Shown here: positions 8,472 through 10,969 of the stretch, in pieces
How the letters are laid out: every line of letters begins with the position of its first letter
How positions within the stretch are numbered: the stretch's first letter is position 1
Origin: Euperipatoides rowelli
Lineage: Eukaryota; Onychophora; Udeonychophora; Euonychophora; Peripatopsidae
DNA length: 10,969 bases
NCBI GenBank assembly: GCA_003024985.2
Contig: PXIH01S0024385.1
Reading direction: 5' to 3' (one strand)
Notes under the pieces: model-generated
What the model was told of the DNA's origin: nothing
The model's database searches: none
The model's input: the letters and a program-made list of their open reading frames with translations, nothing else
Made by a program: the position numbers and the translations under genes

Positions 8472-8533
8472 ACAATGGTGTTTTCTGTAAAAAAAGAAGA
8501 AACAATTGATTAATTTCTTTTTAACACCATTGT
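8472..8533. repeat. 62-nt hairpin with perfect 11-bp ends
   Basis: ACAATGGTGTT (8472-8482) is exactly mirrored by AACACCATTGT (8523-8533). Inside, AAAAAAAGAA on the left can pair with TTTCTTTTT on the right after a bulge of about six bases. The size and shape recall a miniature foldback or a small-RNA precursor, but the inner stem is plain A/T pairing, so a functional RNA is not established. Confidence 0.6.
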
Positions 8534-8804
8534 TTTTATTACTGTTGAAATTTTCTAGACAAAGTTAAGGAAGCTTTAAATTAGAATTAATTAAAAATAT
8601 AGAGAATTTTTTTTCCCTTCAACTATACAAAAGAAAAAAAACGTTTCATGATCTAATTTTATTTCTGGAAACTGAGAAATCTTAAATTTTTAAAAATATG
8701 TTTTTAATATTCTCTTCCTCATCCATATTAGTGGTTAAATAACATCTTAGAAAAATGTTATTGAGTAATAGAGATATGTATATTGTTAATTTTTATTGTT
8801 ATAA
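8534..8804. other. AT-rich spacer, nothing recognised
   Basis: Homopolymer A and T tracts and stops in all frames; no gene, RNA or repeat boundary can be supported. Confidence 0.5.
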
Positions 8805-8920
8805 TTTCAACAATAATTATGGTCATTATCACCACCACGCTAACATCATCATCGATATCATTATTGTTAGTGTTGTTAGTATGAGTATTACTATATTAGT
8901 ATTATTAGTATTTTTACAAA
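8805..8920. repeat. Degenerate trinucleotide-rich region
   Basis: Words such as AAT, ATC, CAC, ATT, GTT and AGT recur in triplet phase (CATCATCATCG, TTAGTATTATTAG), suggesting an old mixed microsatellite. The 64-codon frame at 8755-8949 owes its openness to this periodicity and is not a convincing gene. Confidence 0.55.
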
Positions 8921-9614
8921 GAGGAATTTTCCCTATTTCATTATTATAATGAAAACTTAGCATAACAGAAACCACTCATCAGATTCAGAATTGAACGTAC
9001 AAAGCAGAACTGATATTAGATTTAGTAAGAATTTAGAAATGTTTCACTTGACTTCTTATGACCAAAATATAATTCAATGTATAAACTTTAAAAAGCTGAA
9101 TTATTAGCCAAGATAAAATGTGTACCAGTGAATAAATTAACCCATTTGAATTCTTTATCATGATAACAGATTTCATAGCAGAAGTGTAGGCTTAATTTTT
9201 GTGAATTGGGGACTTATAAAAATTATACCAATATGTAATGTTGATGTGTGACATATCTCTCATCTTTGAGGACGACTTGTCACAGATGAAAATTCTGGAT
9301 AAAAAGATATGCTGATGACACATGCTGAAAGACTCAAGAGAAGTTGACTAAATGTTGATAAAACTTTCAATAAATTGAAAAACAGAGATACTTTAGCAAG
9401 GTAGCTAACAACAATCTCCAGAAAATATGGAACTTTACAATTTTGTTATGGTTCAACTTAACCTTAGTATCGATATTCTTATTCAAAATTTTGCGAATCA
9501 CAACTGGATGGCATCAAAATGGCACAATCATAATTTGCCTGAGCCAAGTATTGCTTTCATTCTTTACATAAAATGTATAATAGATTTTTTTTCAAAAGAA
9601 TCTATATAATAATA
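8921..9614. other. AT-rich stretch without recognisable gene
   Basis: The 60-codon frame at 9427-9609 has no recognisable motif, start context or conserved composition. A short reading RYADDT at about 9305-9322 recalls the reverse transcriptase active-site word, but nothing around it supports an element (see rejected items). Confidence 0.5.
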
Positions 9615-9713
9615 GAGTAGGAAAGTCTGTATATTGGTAAGTCTCTACATTGTTATTTTATTCTCCCATCTGAGAGTAGAAAAGTCTGTGTATTATTTCA
9701 TCCTCCCATCTGA
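9615..9713 (+). repeat. Tandem duplication, second copy internally deleted
   Basis: GAGTAGGAAAGTCTGTATATT (from 9615) recurs as GAGTAGAAAAGTCTGTGTATT (from 9674), and TTATTCTCCCATCTGAG (9658-9674) recurs as TTTCATCCTCCCATCTGAC (about 9696-9714). The first unit is 59 bp. The second lacks about 20 bp from its middle. Non-coding. Confidence 0.75.
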
Positions 9714-9780
9714 CAGGTCTTTTTCAACTAGTGTCTGGTTCTCAGATCTACCATTGTTATGCAGGCTATTAAACAATCTA

Positions 9781-9879
9781 CTAACTTTAACCATACACTG
9801 ACACTAAATCCAACACGAATATAATAGGAAATTAAAGGATCTCTCTCTAACCTTAACCACACACTGACTCTAACTCCAA
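9781..9879 (+). repeat. 33-bp direct repeat pair with 33-bp spacer
   Basis: Two 33-bp copies at 9781-9813 and 9847-9879 share 29 positions (common core ACACTGAC and TTAACCA). The spacing suggests a small tandem duplication of about 66 bp, with the spacer halves diverged. The CTAACC/TTAACC wording is faintly telomere-like, but this is not a telomeric array. Confidence 0.7.
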
Positions 9880-9891
9880 TTAAATATTAAA

Positions 9892-9912
9892 GCATAAATA
9901 AATAAATAAAAT
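9892..9912. repeat. Short (TAAA)n microsatellite
   Basis: About four to five TAAA units immediately precede the hairpin at 9915. Confidence 0.85.
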
Positions 9913-9914
9913 AA

Positions 9915-9969
9915 CAGCCAATCAGAGGTCGGCTTACAGATAGAATGAAAGCCAACCTCTGATTGGCTG
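9915..9969. promoter_or_regulatory. Hairpin whose two arms are inverted CCAAT-box (NF-Y) sites
   Basis: CAGCCAATCAGAGGT (9915-9929) is exactly mirrored by ACCTCTGATTGGCTG (9955-9969). After one mismatch (9930/9954) the stem continues with GGCTT/AAGCC (9931-9935/9949-9953) around a 13-nt loop. It is therefore 20 paired bases out of 21, and unusually G+C-rich for this window. Each arm contains CAGCCAATCAG, a full match to the NF-Y CCAAT-box consensus, in opposite orientation. This may be a promoter or enhancer element of a gene outside the window, or the fused ends of a miniature inverted-repeat transposon that happen to contain CCAAT. I cannot decide between them; no start site or gene is seen nearby. 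Confidence 0.55.
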
Positions 9970-10762
9970 CTTTTGTGCAGTAGGAAATTGGTTAGCCTGA
10001 ATCCAGATGCTATACTTTTTCATAGTCATTTTTTGTTCCATGACATCCAGTTGTGTATTTCTGTAGTAATATCTTTCTCCTTGCTACCGGTCCTGCCTAT
10101 TTCTTTTAATAAGAAGTCAATCTTCTCAGCTATGACAAAGGATTTTAAAAGGAGATGAATGTAAAATATAAGAAAGAAAAAAATGGAGATTTATACGCTT
10201 ATCAATCTGTCACCTGACTAAAATGATGTAAAAACAATTTAGGATATTCTGTAAATTTAATTTTTTTATTTTTAGATTTATCTTTATTCTTCCTTCAAAT
10301 AATGGATTATATATTTTTTGATGGATTTGTGCAATAAATCCTATGTATTGTGGATGTCCTAATTGATTATTTGACACGATCTCTCACAAAAAGAAGTTCC
10401 AGAAACTTCAGGTTTTTTACATCAACGATCACAGCATTTGTAAACATAACTCTGTTCTTTGGTAATGGATTGACATTCATTTAATGTAGGAAGGGATGTG
10501 ATAATGAAATTGGAAATTGTTAATTATATTAGTTATATCTGATTGTGGGGAAAAGAAATGTATTTAATGATTTTAAAAGAGATGTCTATTGTGACTGGAA
10601 ATTATCTGATGGTGAAGGAGGTAGTGGTGGAGATGTGAATTGTNTGGTAGAGTAGCAGAAATTGTAATGATGTCTAGGGTTTGAAATTGAGGTGGGGCGG
10701 AGATGGGTATAAGGAAATTTATTTTTAAAATATTTAGGTTTTCATACATCTAAAAAAAAATG
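9970..10762. other. AT-rich stretch without recognisable gene
   Basis: A 61-codon frame at 9973-10158 shows no domain and is most likely chance. One perfect three-unit heat-shock-element word lies at 10397-10409 (see findings). A GT/GG-rich purine patch occupies about 10600-10705, with an N near 10644. Confidence 0.5.
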
Positions 10763-10941
10763 AAAAAAAAATACTTACCGTATATTAAAAGCACATGTTA
10801 AACATTTTTGCATTTTTAAAAAAAAACCAACACTATGAATTATGAATATAGAAAATGAGACAGCTGGGGAAACAGATTTCAGCCTGATTATAGATTCATT
10901 TGCTCCATCAAAAGTAAAAAAAAAAAATACTTACCGTATAT
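10763..10941 (+). mobile_element. Probable small poly(A)-tailed retroposed insertion between direct repeats
   Basis: A run of nine A plus TACTTACCGTATAT (10763-10785) recurs exactly as a run of twelve A plus TACTTACCGTATAT (10916-10941). The enclosed sequence of about 130 bases (10786-10915) ends directly at the A run. This arrangement (A-rich target, insert, poly(A) tail, repeated target) is what LINE-driven retroposition leaves. The body is not a transcript I recognise and has no Pol III boxes. The alternative is a simple tandem duplication of about 156 bp with only the ends still alike. Confidence 0.45.
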
Positions 10942-10969
10942 AATTATTCTAAATTTTGTTTTAGAATTA

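Noticed and set aside
9296-9322. Possible reverse transcriptase active-site word (WIKRYADDT)
   Set aside because: Stops follow immediately, and no other reverse transcriptase motif is found within several hundred bases on either side; a nine-residue match alone is not enough.
9973-10158. 61-codon plus-strand frame after the CCAAT hairpin
   Set aside because: No motif, no supporting initiation or splice context, and the length is expected by chance.

Overview
The window looks like non-coding (intergenic or intronic) DNA from an AT-rich animal genome, most likely an invertebrate. It is roughly 70 % A+T by eye. It has no convincing host gene, no bacterial-style operon and no tRNA or rRNA gene. 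What it does hold is decayed pieces of non-LTR retrotransposons, a tRNA-derived SINE, a MITE-like DNA element, trinucleotide microsatellites and several inverted repeats. The species cannot be fixed from the sequence. Scattered single N bases mark uncertain base calls.

Layout. 1-225: a SINE on the minus strand, with a Pol III promoter-like head near 201-220 and 155-165 and a 10-bp-unit tandem tail at 1-58. 226-1557: AT-rich with nothing recognisable. 1558-1904: degenerate AATCATA-type minisatellite followed by AAT microsatellites. 1914-4570: the dominant structure, a giant imperfect inverted repeat with arms of about 1.27 and 1.37 kb around a 13-nt centre at 3185-3197. Each arm carries a G-quadruplex-type run in mirror position, and the right arm has an extra block of about 137 bp. 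4604-4735: AAT/ATG microsatellite. 5185-5600 (minus): C-terminal remnant of a CR1/Jockey/L2-like LINE reverse transcriptase protein. 6583-7243 (plus): frameshifted C-terminal remnant of a second, different LINE, itself interrupted by a short insertion.

7361-7937 is a 577-bp MITE-like element with perfect 13-bp terminal inverted repeats, flanked by TTAA, with several internal palindromes. 8472-8533 is a small hairpin. 9615-9713 and 9781-9879 are local duplications. 9915-9969 is a very good hairpin whose two arms are each a perfect CCAAT-box (NF-Y) sequence. 10763-10941 has the hallmarks of a small poly(A)-tailed retroposed insertion between direct repeats.

The elements do not form a pathway. 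The window records successive insertions and rearrangements. No new protein-coding system is visible. The best candidate for something undescribed is the 2.66-kb inverted repeat: if transcribed, it would give a long double-stranded hairpin RNA, and as DNA it resembles a foldback-type element or an old inverted duplication.
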